Source: Patagioenas fasciata (Eukaryota > Chordata > Aves > Columbiformes > Columbidae). Taken from it: a stretch of 64,000 nt of DNA. Both the position numbers and the translations under genes were made by a program. Below, in pieces: positions 25,141 through 57,079 of this stretch. The notes under the pieces were generated by a model. The model was not told the origin of the DNA and did not search any database. It saw nothing but the letters and a program-made list of their open reading frames with translations. Location of the stretch: NCBI RefSeq assembly GCF_037038585.1, contig NC_092525.1, positions 18,394,867-18,458,866 of the forward strand, given 5' to 3'. Position 1 is the stretch's first letter. Each line of letters opens with the position of its first letter.

Positions 25141-28100
25141 AGAGTACGTTCAGACCGGCAGCAGCTCCGTGTTCCTGAAGTCGCTCCGTGGCTGCGATGA
25201 GCAGCCCCTGGTCCCTGCGCCACCGCCATGCACAGGTAGTGTCACCACACAGGCTGGGCACCTGGGCTTAAAGCATTTGCAGAGTGAGTGGCACGTGGGC
25301 CTGCACTTGTCTGTAAAGCTTGATGGGAAAGCTGGTGTTACTCTGCATGTGGCATTGCTTGTTACTGGCTTGTTAAGCAAAATAACAAATTGAATCTATA
25401 GAAACACTGTCCTGCTCTAAAACCCCCGATAGGATTTCTCCTCCAGTTTCTAACTGGGTATTTTTTTCAAGAATAGCAATTCAGCTGTTATTACATGTTA
25501 GAAAAGCAAGCAAATCTGTGTATTTCAGATTGGACCTTCTGAAGTGCCTGACTGATGTGCTGGAATTGGGCGAGGGGGCTGTGGGGTCCACATCAGCTCA
25601 CTTAGTGTTCCCGCAGCAGAAAGCATGAAACAGTATCCTAACAGGACACTTTAAGATGTGGTTAATGGATTTTTAAGTTCTTCCTCCTTTGGCTATTGGT
25701 CTTTGTTCCAGTGTTGTAAGGAAAAGCCTAGTTAGCAGCTGACATCTGTCATCATGTATTGCATGTGCATGAGAAAACTGGTTGCTCGTATCTTTCCAGT
25801 GAGAAAAAGAAGTTTCTGAAGATGAGAATGTCTGCAGGTTATATGAATTCCCTGTATAGTGTGAGAAGATCTCTCCTTTGGAAAGCTCAAGTGTTCTAAT
25901 CCTGTAATTGAAGAATACGGAAAAGTGGATCTACAGCTTTTACAAGCTGTAGAACTGAGTTAGTGCAGGGGGAGCTCAGGCACAGGCATTTTGCTTCTCA
26001 ATGAAGGTTAAATTATACTTTTGTAATCACAAGTAACCCAGTAGCAAAAAGAAGAAAAGCTTTAAGCCCTGATTGCCCACAAGCTCGTGTTCCTCTAATA
26101 TCATCAGCTGCTTAGGCCAGAGATGCTTTCTACCCCTTACTCATCTCAAACCAGCAATCGCACCAAAGGCTGGAACAGAGTAATCATGGGACAGGAGAGC
26201 AGAATGTGTGTCCTCGTTAGCAGCTTGTTTTCTCCATTCATAATTTCCAGGTCCTGCAGAAAGCAGAGTGGTCTTTCTGTGGCATTATCCAATAACCAGT
26301 TCCAGTTTTGCAGTGGCTTCTTAGCTTCAGCTAAACTCATGCTGCTTCAATTTGACGTTAGTTCACTCACATCTCGATTAGTTCATGTCCTTATAGCTGG
26401 AGGGTATCGTGTAGTCAGTGAATAGTGTGTTTGTACCGTAAGTCAAAAAAGCCCCACATTTACTTGTGGTTCTCTATCCCTTCCCAAGTGTGACCAAGAC
26501 TGTCCAGCCTTTTGCATTCCTTTTGTGTAAAAAAAAAATACGGTTGTGATAGCTAAATGATTTTTAGCAACTATTTTTCAATTTTTTTTGTACGGCTAAA
26601 AACTACAGCATTTCCGTAAAACATCGTAAGATGTTACTGTGGTTCCAGGGAGACCATCTGTGTGTGTTTTTTCTTTAAGGCAGTGAGGCTGGTACTGGCC
26701 AGAGAACAGACATACAATGCTGCGCAGATCACATGCATGATGATGCTGTTGCCTAATTGCTATTTATTTTAGTCATTCCTTATCTCCACACAGGCATTAT
26801 GTGAAAAATGCATTCCTCATCAGCCCAAACTTCTACATCTGCTTGACTGGACTTAAAAGGAGAGAAGAAATGTCTGTAAACCAATCTCCCCAGCAAATAC
26901 CAGTTCAGGATTGCTCGTTGCGCCAGGCAGGTGCACATCTAGATAAAATTTCTGGCATCTATTTAAACTTAACAATGTGCACAACCAGATAATCTCAATG
27001 TAAATAATACATCATGGTTGGTTTATGCAAGCACGTGTACAAAATGCTCGTTTAGACTCGCTGCTGTGTAGAAAATAAACTATATTTTCTGTACGATTAT
27101 GTTCCCTTGTTGCGGGGGGGAGGTGTTTTGTGGTTTTCGGTTTTTGTGTTGTTTATGTTTTCATTTTTTTAAAAAAAGGTAACATAACCCTCCCTGCAAG
27201 AACTGCCTGAGACAGAATCATGTTAAAAGATGAACTTTGGATCCCAGGTGTCCAGTGGGAAATGGTTGTGTCCTGCTGGGGTGGGGTTGGGGGGTGTGCA
27301 CACTCTCATTTAATGAATTAATTATCCCCCCCCAAGCTAGCAACACATAATTTCAATGAAAGCATCTAGTTTTGCCACAGCCTGCCCCAAAAAAGTTTTT
27401 ATTTTTCTAATGACAATTGGGCTCAAAAGAAGAGGCAGCTTGTGGGGCAGGAATTGGTCTGAGCGCTGAACACATTTCACTTGCCACAAGTGGGGACCTT
27501 TTTTCATCCACACACCACAGAAAGCTATCTGCTTCAAGTCCACAGCATTAAACACACGGCTCTAACAACATCTGCTTTTTAGGTCAACGTTTTGGTTTAC
27601 TTTTGGTATTTAATGATGTAGGAGGAGAGTTGTTATAAACCAGTTTCTTTTTCATTATCCTCAAAGCCACCGCTACAACTTGGTGAATCAGTGAGTGGGG
27701 CGCAGCCTCTCGTGTTGAAAGAGTGTGGTCAAATGTTTGGGGTTTGGTTTGGGTTTTTTTTGCCAGAGAAAGCAAGTTCAATGTAAATGCACACACCTCA
27801 ACATCCTTTCCACCACTGCCAAGAATTGTTACTCAAACAGATAAACGCATTTTTACAACTAAAATTTTGAGAACCAAAGTGACAAATGTGTTCCAGTGTG
27901 TGATTAAACATATGCACACTCAAGCTTTGAGAGTTATTAATATTGATTGGGAGTTATTAATTACTAATTAATAAAAATGGTTTTGCGCTTTACTACCTGT
28001 GCAGTCTGACTGGAAAAAGTGTCAGTAAGTGTTTGGTTCCTATTTCCCATCGCCCGCAACCTCTCCGGGGCTTTCTGGGCTGTCGTGTTTGTTGTCCGTA

Positions 28101-29319
28101 CCTGGTTCCCCAGCTGATGACTTTGGGTGACAATGGCAGGTGAGCCTGAAGCAGCAGGAGTTTATATAACCTGATTGTAACCTCTGGAGCTGGAAATTAG
28201 ATAATTATCAATTTGCAAAGGAACTCTGTGCCAGTCTAAATCAAGCTGTTCGGTGTAGTCTTAGAAAAACAAAACTTTCACAGAAAGTATCATTAAATGT
28301 GATGATGGACAACACTGAGTTACATACTGTGGCAATTATTAAATACTATTAAAAGTGGTATATAGTAATTTTTTAGGGAAATACAAAGTAATACACTAAG
28401 ATTTAGCTGCAAATGCTCCTCATTCGTGCCTTTGCTATTTAAGCACAGTTTGTTTGACCTCTGGGTATACCAGGTGTTTGCCTTTCAGAAGCAGCTGGTC
28501 TGTTCAGAACCATTTCCAGTTCCACAACGAGTGGATCCTGGGACTCTCACTTCGTCACCCCTGGAGCCACTCAAGGACAAAGAAAAAGGACACAGGAGAG
28601 CCCCCAAACCACGTGTTTTATATGGGGGGGAGGGATTGCACCACCACCTCATAAGGAATGGGTAATTAGGACCCGAAGCTGTTCAGCTTCCTTTGATCTT
28701 AATTTGCTGTTTCACCCGTTATTTCACTGGCAGTAAATGTTCTCAAGCTGCCACAGTTCCTCTCAGAGAAAACACCGGAGGGTTTGGCTTTCACAGCCTC
28801 TGGAGACAAAGATTCCTGTTTATGTGTCCTGATACACATCAATGCCACTCAGCCCCCACTTGTCAAAAGCAAGGCCCCGCTGTGGGCAGAGCTCTTGCAT
28901 GCCTCGATTGGAGTCACACCCACAGAAAAATCCTAAACTTGTGAAAATATTTAAGTTTTGTTGCTTTACAGTTAACTGTTACAGTGTAGGTGAACTGCTA
29001 AACTGTACTCACTCCCGATAATGCCACCATTAATATCCAGGAGCACCTTTTTATTTTGTCATAGCTGCTGTGGGTGCAATGTCTGCTGTGGTTACTTTTT
29101 CCACAACAAATAAAGCTGGAAAAACTGAATTAATACACTCAGCATGTAGAGACTTCACGTGCAGGATTCATAACTCACAGTTGGAAGTTCCCGAACAGCT
29201 GATTCACACACAACCAACGCTGCAGAGCCCCAGAATGTGCGAATGGCCACAAGTTTGGTATGTGAGAGAGCACGGTCAGGTCAGGGGACACGGCTTCAAA
29301 CAGTCATGGCTTTGCTTTT

Positions 29320-29350
29320 ATATGTATATATATACACACACATATCTATA
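29320..29350. repeat. TA/CA dinucleotide microsatellite
   Basis: The sequence reads tatatgtatatatatacaca followed by cacatatctata. A short simple repeat. Confidence 0.75.
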
Positions 29351-30127
29351 GGGGGAGAGCAGAATGAAAAAAAAAGACTGACTCCTAATTAAACTATAGC
29401 ACCATGAATTGCTTCATTATCTGCTACATGCTTTGTTATGTACGTATTCAATCAATTCATATTCTCTGAACTGTTGGCATTGGAGGCTGCACTGTGCAGA
29501 GGGAGAAACTGCAGCTTAATTCAGTTTATACATTTGCAAATTACTGTGCAATAAGTGGTGGGTTTTGAGGTGTTTCTCTTTTTTCCTTCAAAGAGCCTGG
29601 TACGTGCACAATTATTTCAGTAGAACCAAGATTTTTTTGGCTTTTCAACCTCATCAGAAACAGTTGTTGAGAGTCATAAGATCCACCAGCATTAAAACCA
29701 AATAATAGCCGCTGATCTGCAGCAAAGAACAAAATGTTCTCCAACCCACCGCATCCGCAAGAACCTTCCCAGGCGTCACAACCTCCAGCTCTGCGTATCT
29801 CTGCGGCTGACGCACTTCTTCTGGTGTTTCTGGTTTGGAAAATGTCACATGTTATAACAGAAGGAAAGCAAAAGGCTGTGGGGGAACTGAAGCTGCTGCA
29901 GAGTTGCTGTTGTATGAAACAATGATGGGTGACAGTGACTACACAGGACAGTTGGTGTCACAAAACATTTCAGCAAGACAAGAGCTGCCACTCAAGAGTT
30001 TCACTTCACCTGCACAAGTGCACTTGCTTGTGCTTTTCATGCTGGGAAATCTAAACTTAATGCTAACAAAAGAATTTGCTGTTTTGCTGATATGACAAGG
30101 TTTTAGCATTAAATCAAAATTTGGTCC

Positions 30128-30133
30128 TTTATT
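30128..30133 (-). promoter_or_regulatory. Candidate polyadenylation signal of ALG6
   Basis: AATAAA on the - strand, about 260 bases after the stop codon. It is the first consensus signal downstream of the coding region. Confidence 0.5.
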
Positions 30134-30393
30134 AAGTATTTTCAGTTCACAAATGGTAACAAAAGTATTACACATCTGAAAAAACACACTAGAGCACTTT
30201 TCCAAGTGCTCTTCAAAATACTTCTCCTTTAAAACAGTCTTGCATTATCTTGAGTTTAAATATGCATGTTTCCTGATTTTCATTAGGTTACAGGACTTGT
30301 ATTACATCACAAATAGGTTTACCTGCAACGCCAGACACCGGTCACTGAAAATACTCTGTCTTTTCAGTTTAGTCCTTGATCTTCACAGGTTGA

Positions 30394-50115
<19,722 letters not shown>

Positions 50116-50145
50116 AGCTGGTCTTCGTAATAAGCCAAAAGGTAC

Positions 50146-53100
50146 CTGAAAAAAACACCATAAGCATCACTCCAACAATGTCCATGATTTTATTCCTTAG
50201 GCATTTAACGGCACTACTGACAGTTCCGGATTTCCCCCCAACCAGCAGCATTCTGTTCCTGCCCTGCATCTGGAAGCATGCTCCAACCAGGAGGGGTTTG
50301 CAGTACTGAAGAATTTCTAATCACGAAGCCAAGGGCTGCCCAGAAACAATTTCTCCCACTGCTGAGCTAGACGCTGAAAAGGCATCTCAGAAAATCCATA
50401 AAAACAACAGCAAGAAGGTAAAAAATTTCAAACCACTTAAGAGAATTCAGACACTAGATCGACACTATGCTGTACATACACATCCATCTTTAAGCACCAT
50501 CTTAATAAGCTCCACACAATTTTTACACAAATATGTAGCATGTTTTACCTCTAAGTGACAAGAGAAGGTTCTACAAGAGAGCAGTAGAGAATATTGTAGC
50601 AGCAGACAAAATACTCATGCCAGTCATGTACATTAAGCAGCTCACAAACTACTACTTGCCATTGAACAAGAAAAACTTCTTCAAAGAAGTCTATACAAAT
50701 TTCTTATTTTCTTGATTAAGAATGCCACAGTCAAATTACGCAAAGTGCAGATCTGGCTTCTCTGATGGTTTAAACACACTCAAAAATGATTTAAAAGTTA
50801 ACTATGTACTGGCAGGTCTTATGCTGGAGCAGGTTTGTTCTCCTGTAGCCACTATAAAAGCACAAAGTCCACCATAAACTCTGTATCATGTATTCTAACC
50901 AATTCCACTGGAACAAAGTCAAGAGCCAGTACATAATCAAAAATTTAATGCCTACCACTGACCTAGGAATGCAAACATGGCATTAATGACAAAACATCCT
51001 TGACCCAAATCTTACTTCAGTCTCCTCAATATTCAAAATGGGGTTTGAAATTCTACCTCTTTCTTCTTTCTTCCCAAGCATCCATCAACAATCCATCAGC
51101 TGCCTTTCTCTACAGGATCCACCACATAAACCTACCAGACTCAAGAGATCTTTGCCATCCTTCTACCCAAAAAGGCTGGGGGACTGATCTCCCACCAGGC
51201 CTGCTTGACCATCATAAGGACATAATAACAATAAGAAATGTTGCTAGATCGGTCAAATTAAAGGCCTCATGCATCAAATTCCAAAATCAACAAACAGGAA
51301 AATAACAATGTTGCCTTATGCAAAAAAGGCACTAATGATAGAATATGCAAACTTTGACCCAGAGGATCAAAAATATTTTAGTCCAAGTTAGAAAAAAAAA
51401 TCAAAGTAGTAACTACTTGAGTCTTGACAGTGACAGACAGCAGTAAATCCAAAGACCGTTCTGCCAAATCAGCAGTAGCAGCACCATTCCCTCCAGAGTC
51501 AGCAACAGACACATTACAGAGGAGTGGACGAGCCTGGTACAACTGCCAAAGACTTTCCTTGCAGAAGAGGCATCATCTGATTTAAGTGAGTTAGTGAGTT
51601 TAATACACTTGCCACTGCCAAAGGAGAAAAAAATAGGCACAGAAATCCCACACTGCAGCAGTACTGAACTGCTGGTTTAGTAAGACAAGTAACATCTAAG
51701 ACATGTTTAGGTTATTCTGTTCAAATTAAGTCTACATTTATTTACTATTCACAGAATGACACAACACCACCACCAAGGGGAAAAAAGCTACTTTAATAAT
51801 ATACATCTCTGACAGCAGTTGATCATCATCTATAAGTAGAAACGTGAACATTGATATTTTCATGCTTTCAAAGCTACACCTGCGCCTAAACCACAGGATA
51901 TGCACATTTATCTAAATAAAACACACTGAAGTTGACTCTGTAGATCATTTTACCCTAAGTGAACTCTCATGCTTCCTAAACTTGGGCCCAACAAGACCAG
52001 TCCTGTGTGACTTTCAAAATCAAGTGTCACAAATGCAGCCTTTCCATTCTAGAAAATACCTACATCTGCTCTCCCTTTTTATCTCCAATTAGAATAAGTA
52101 TTAATTAATTATATCTTCTTAACTCCTATGTAACACCAATTTCACTTACAGACAGACTCCTCCATTTCTGTTCCTCCCACTTCTGCCATTCCCTACATCT
52201 GGAGTAACCATCATTTTCTGGGGTATTGAGTTTCTTCTTTCTCTCAAAGGTGGTTCATAAATAGTCTTTCCTACTTCTTTTTTATCTTTAATAATTATTC
52301 CATACCTCCTGAAGCAAAAGCCATGGTTTTGTTAGATGCTAAAGCACTGATCTCTAATTTTTGTCATCCCACGGGTAACAATGTTAAACAAATAAGACTT
52401 TTCAGGAAATGATAAAGCTGGTTTGGTCAGTCTCAAACTTTTTACCTTCTGCCTCTGGATGGGCAACACTAGAGGGTCTCTCAATGAAGATGCCACCTAT
52501 AAGCACAGGGTGAAAATCACAGCTCAAAAAAAAAAAAATTATCCTTTCACGCTGCCTACTAGGTAGATCCAGATAAATAGCTCAGATACAAACCACCCAC
52601 TCCTTACCAAGGGGAAACTCACATAACTCAGTCACATATAACTCATTTTAAAAGAGATGTCAGCACACAGCTCACAGTATCCTTTCCTTCCTCAAAAACA
52701 CCAATACTAAACTAAGAATTGCATTTGCCGAATACCCGCTCTATAACCCTACTGTTCCCCCACTCCTCTTCACAAGACGTATTTATTCCTCAAATTTCCT
52801 AATTCACCCACCCCCTATTTCCCGCCTCAGAGAGGGACACGAGGCTGAGGAGCTGGGGAGGGTCTGGCGCTCGGGCCTTCCCGTTCACACAGCAGAGCCG
52901 CCCTCACCGCCCCCGGCCACCGGGCCTACCCTCAGCCCCGAGGGATTCACTCAGCCCACAACCGCACCCGCAAAGAAGCCACGGAAGGGCGGCTCGGTAC
53001 ACCCCCGCCCCGCGCACCGACACTGGCGAGGCTCCCGGTCACCCTGGGGCACGGCAGCGGGAACACGACGGGTGCCGAGTCCTGAGGTGACGAGCAGCAC

Positions 53101-53160
53101 CGCCCTACCCGCCACGCGCCCCTTCCCGCCCCGCCACGGCGCGAGCCCGCGACTCCTTAC
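50146..53160 (-). other. ALG6 intron 1
   Basis: AT-rich unique sequence between the inferred non-coding first exon and exon 2. GC content rises sharply from about 52850. No repeat or gene was recognised. Confidence 0.5.
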
Positions 53161-53480
53161 TGGACACAACTGCCGCGCACGCGCTTCCGCCTTGGAAGCG
53201 GCTTCCGGCCTCCCGCCCCATGAGCCGGCTCAACGCGCATGCGCGAGGGGGCGTGTCTGCGGCTGCGCGGCTGCGGCCGCTGCGGGGGGTATCCCGGGCA
53301 CCGGCCCTGCGGGGATAACGGGCGGGGGGAAGGATCGGAGAGAGAACCGCCGAGCCCTGGTCCCGCTCGGGATGTGGGGGAATGAGAGCTTAACGAGAAG
53401 CTTTACCTCAGCGGACGGCGCGAGCTCCGGGGTCAGCTTCACCCCGCTGGTGCTGTCAGAACTGGATGCTCTGCATGGGG
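52850..53480 (-). promoter_or_regulatory. CpG-island promoter of ALG6
   Basis: CpG-dense sequence with no TATA box. It contains a perfect NRF1-type palindrome CGCGCATGCGCG (53234-53245) and ETS-type CCGGAAGC on the - strand (53208-53201), a common combination for housekeeping promoters. It lies where the 5' end of ALG6 is expected. Confidence 0.7.
53161..53215 (-). other. ALG6: Inferred non-coding first exon of ALG6
   Basis: On the - strand a donor of the form TGTCCA|gtaagg ends at 53161 inside the CpG island. The exon start is not defined; ETS-type motifs at 53201-53208 and 53183-53190 suggest that transcription begins close by. The exon would be 5' UTR only. Confidence 0.4.
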
Positions 53481-54052
53481 TGTATTAGAAGGGGGTGGTC
53501 CGTAGGTCGAGAGAGGTTCTCCTGCCCCTCTTTTCTGCCCTGGTGAGACCGCATCTGGAATATTGTGTCCAGTTCTGGGCCCCTCAGTTCCAGAAGGACA
53601 GGGAACTGCTGGAGAGAGTCCAGCGCAGGGCAGCGAAGGTGCTGAAGGGAGTGGAGCATCTCCTGTGTGAGGAAAGGCTGAGGGAGCTGGGGCTCTTGAG
53701 CTTGGAGGAGACTGAAGGGTGACCTCATTCATGGTGATCAATATGGAAAGGGTGAGTGTCATGAGGATGGAGCCAGGCTCTTGGTGACAACCAATGATAG
53801 GAGAAGGGGCAATGGGTACAAACTGTAACACAGGAGGTTCCACTTAAATTTGAGAAGAAACTTCTTCTCAGTTAGGGTGACAGACACTGGACCAGGCTGC
53901 CCAGGGAGGCTGTGGAGTCTCCTACTCTGGAGACATTCAAACCCGCCTGGACACCTTCCTGTGTAACCTCATCTGGGTGTTCCTGCTCCAGCGAGGGGAT
54001 TGGACTGGATGATCTTTTGAGGTCCCTTCCAAGCCCTGACATTCTGTGATTC
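53470..54052 (+). mobile_element. CR1 LINE 3' fragment, + orientation, beside the ALG6 promoter
   Basis: It starts with tgcatggggtgtattagaag and passes through gaatattgtgtccagttctg and ggaccaggctgcccagggag to the end, ccctgacattctgtgattca. It is the longest CR1 piece here (about 580 bases) and reads away from ALG6. The ORFs within it are broken CR1 reading frame. Confidence 0.92.
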
Positions 54053-54235
54053 ATTGTTTTTTTAATTTACCCTGCTCACATGCATCCCTTAAGGTCGTGC
54101 TTCTGTCTCTATCGCAGTAGTTAAGGGAAGTAAGGAGGTATAATATTGAAGTATTATTGCTGAAAAGTGTGGTCTTGACACAGAAAAACTGGCTGTTTAT
54201 TCAGGCTACAAATTAACCTTTGTTTTGGGAGGGGT

Positions 54236-54281
54236 TGTTTGTTTTTTTGTTTGTGGGCTTTTTGTTTGTTTGTTTGTTTTT
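54236..54281. repeat. (TTTG)n microsatellite
   Basis: Imperfect gttt units with an interrupting gtgggc. A simple repeat. Confidence 0.75.
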
Positions 54282-55632
54282 CTAGAAGGAAGGGAGCAGC
54301 TGGAAGGCTCATTGTCCAACTGCACCAGAGATCTGGGAAGCAGCTTCTCAGTCTTTATGCCCGGGAGACAATATCTGGGAACCAACCTGGAGAAGGATCT
54401 TGGGCACCGTGGGCCTCTCTTACAGCCCTTCAGTTTCACCCTCTGTGATTAAGGACTTGACAAAGTATATAGCATAACATAAATGATCCTAGATCATCTT
54501 TATAAAACCCTTGCCCATATTTAAAAGTACAGTCTCTGTCTGACGACTGTGGTTTTCTTCCGGTTGTGTGTCTAACTGAGGCTGGCCTATGAAACTAAGT
54601 AGAAAAGTGATGATATTTAAAACTAAACCCACCTACTGAGGTTTTTGTGGACCTTCCAGATTGTTCTCACCTTGGGCTGGAATCCCAGAACTGAAAGTTG
54701 TAAAGGCTTTAAACCCAACTGCTGCAAAATGGAAGTACAGTCACAAAGTATTTGATCACTTACAATAGAAATATCAAAGTAAACAGAGGTGATAGAAAAA
54801 CAAAATTCTTCATTCCTTTTGTTGTTTTTTTTTTTTTTTTAATGTGCGGGTTCTTTTCAAAATACCTAAATATTAGGCAACATACGGTGTTTCATACCAC
54901 CAGAGATGGCTTTCCTTTCTTAAAGTTCTAGTGTAGTACCATATAGAATACTGATTTCCTCTATCCCAACCATTTTTCAGTTGAGTGCAAATCACTTGGA
55001 CATCGTGATCCCTCTCACACCTGCCATGATTTCAGCGCTCTCAGCAACTGTCACTTGTGTTACCTCAGGCAGGAGGGCGTGAAAAGACTGGAAGTTTCTG
55101 ATTTTACATAGGTAAATGTAAAAATCTCACTAGTCTGCTGGCCTGTCAAGGTGTTTGGAGCCATCGTTCTATTGAAAATGGTGGATTGTTATAATCAAAT
55201 TTTACCTGTTTTACCAAAATCTGTTATATTCAATCATATTGCTGCTAAAGCAAATGCTTCCATTTTAGGATATTAAGATTCTAAGGGATCTCTGAAGAAG
55301 ACAAGTCTGTAAAATAAGCATAGTCCTAAAAAATCCATCAACTACAAAGGAAATTAGAAGGTGGGAGGAGTTACACGTCCTGAACGCCACCGGGCTGTGG
55401 TGTAGACACTGAAAATGTGTGATTCAAAATGAATTCCCAGCCCAGGCCTGAGCAATAACGTCCCTATTTTAATTTCTCCTCTCCCACTCTCTCTCTTCTT
55501 TCCTCCCACTCTTTACTCCAGGATTTTCCATGCCCGGAATTCCCTAAAGCCAGCTCCTGACTCTTGAGTTTTTAGGGTTTTTTTAGGTTTTACCTTGCAG
55601 GTTATTGATAATTTAGCCCTGGAGCCTGTGTG

Positions 55633-55654
55633 GAATGTGCACGGCTGCACATTC
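55633..55654. promoter_or_regulatory. Palindrome with paired TEAD-like sites
   Basis: Nine-base arms GAATGTGCA and TGCACATTC flank CGGC. The left side reads TGGAATGTG (55631-55639), the TEAD/M-CAT consensus; the right side has an inverted near match. CAATTAG follows at 55668-55674. Any role in FOXD3 or ALG6 control is inferred from position only. Confidence 0.4.
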
Positions 55655-57079
55655 AAGTGCATTATTTCAATTAGCTGAGCGTTCTCTGTTGCAAGGTGAA
55701 ATCATTCACTCCCCGAGAAAGCTTTTTTATTGAATGCTTTCTAAATCCTTGCATTGGTCACGTCGCCCGGAATTGAGTCCCTGTCACTAGTATTTCTGCG
55801 GTGACTTTGACCAGATCAGTGACTGGAAAAGGCATTAAGGACACATTGATACGGCGGGGTTGGAGACAAGCGGGGCTTGGTTTTGGTGCTCGGTAGTGAA
55901 GAGAAGCCGATAATGAGCAGATAAACGGCTTTTCTTAACCCTTGGCGTTCTCGAGAGGCTTCAGCAGATCTGCCTCTTCTCCCCCAGCCCGGCTCGGAGG
56001 GTTGATGGAAAGCCGAGCGCTGGGAAGGCAAATATCTCCCGGGTATTCCATACATCTGAAGAGAAGCGCGGTCAGGATAACGAGAAAGTTAACGAGAAAG
56101 GAGGATGGGAACCCTGGCAGAGGCGAAAGTTGCTTTCCAAACTCGTTTAGGATTTCGTTTCTGAGCTGAGCCGTGATGCGGGAACAAACTCCTGAGCCTT
56201 TTTCGACTGCAGATTCACCATCTGACCTTTTCGTGGGTTCCCGACACTCCAAAATCGCCCGGAATTCAGCGGGCACGTTTGTTGGGCTGGGGGAGGCGGG
56301 AGGTGCGAGTGCGGTCGGACAGCCGGGCTGTGAAACCCTCCGCTATCGCATCTTGCTTTCCAAAGCAGGAGCAGAACTAAATGTGCTTGAAGCCACCACC
56401 ACAACCTGCAGGGAAATTGTGTGGGTTTGTTTGTTTGTGTGTTTTCCTCCTTTTCTTCCCCTGAAATACTAGCACTTAATAAAGTAATTAGAAAGGCGTG
56501 AGGTTTGGGTTTGTTTTCCTGAATTCCTGCCATGCTCCGAGTCCTCCGGAAAACGTTTCATTCTTTACTGCAGACGAGAGGCGGAGCGCATTTCGCCTGT
56601 CCCGGCTTTTCTCATTTTGCTGAAGCTCAAGGAAACGGGGATTTTATAAATCCTGAAGTTCAAGGAGGCTCCCTCTCACATTTCACCGTCTCAATAAAGT
56701 TGCGAGGTGCCTACTTTCTCAGCTTGCTTACAAAACCCTGAATTAATAAAGTTTACTTAGTTATTTAAATAGATTAAATGTCACATTTTAAATGGAAGGG
56801 GTAGGTTTACCTTACTGACCTTTTTTTCATTCCTGATTTAGAAAAAGGCAAGATTAGCATGGATATTGCATTTTCAAGGACCTCGCCACTATTAAATAGA
56901 CTGTTAAGTGCATTTTATGGCTGAAAGTCTGTTCCCAGTTCAGTCTGGAAGACGTGCTAAGTTCATCTCTACCTGCTACATTGAACATTCACTGACTACA
57001 ATACTTTCTGTGGGTGTAATACCTATGCTCTGTATCTTTTAAGTACATAACGCTTAATGGTTTAGGACTAGAAAAACGT

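Larger units (their letters stand above)
23100..30105. other. Intergenic gap between convergent ITGB3BP and ALG6
   Basis: About 7 kb between the two 3' ends. It holds one CR1 3' fragment (about 25028-25140), a TA/CA microsatellite (29320-29350) and short G-runs at 27113-27121 and 27238-27297. No exon with family similarity was found. Confidence 0.6.

Noticed and set aside
53495-53722. 75-codon + strand ORF ([14 protein letters not shown]...)
   Set aside because: This is the broken reverse-transcriptase-end reading frame of a CR1 element, not a host gene.
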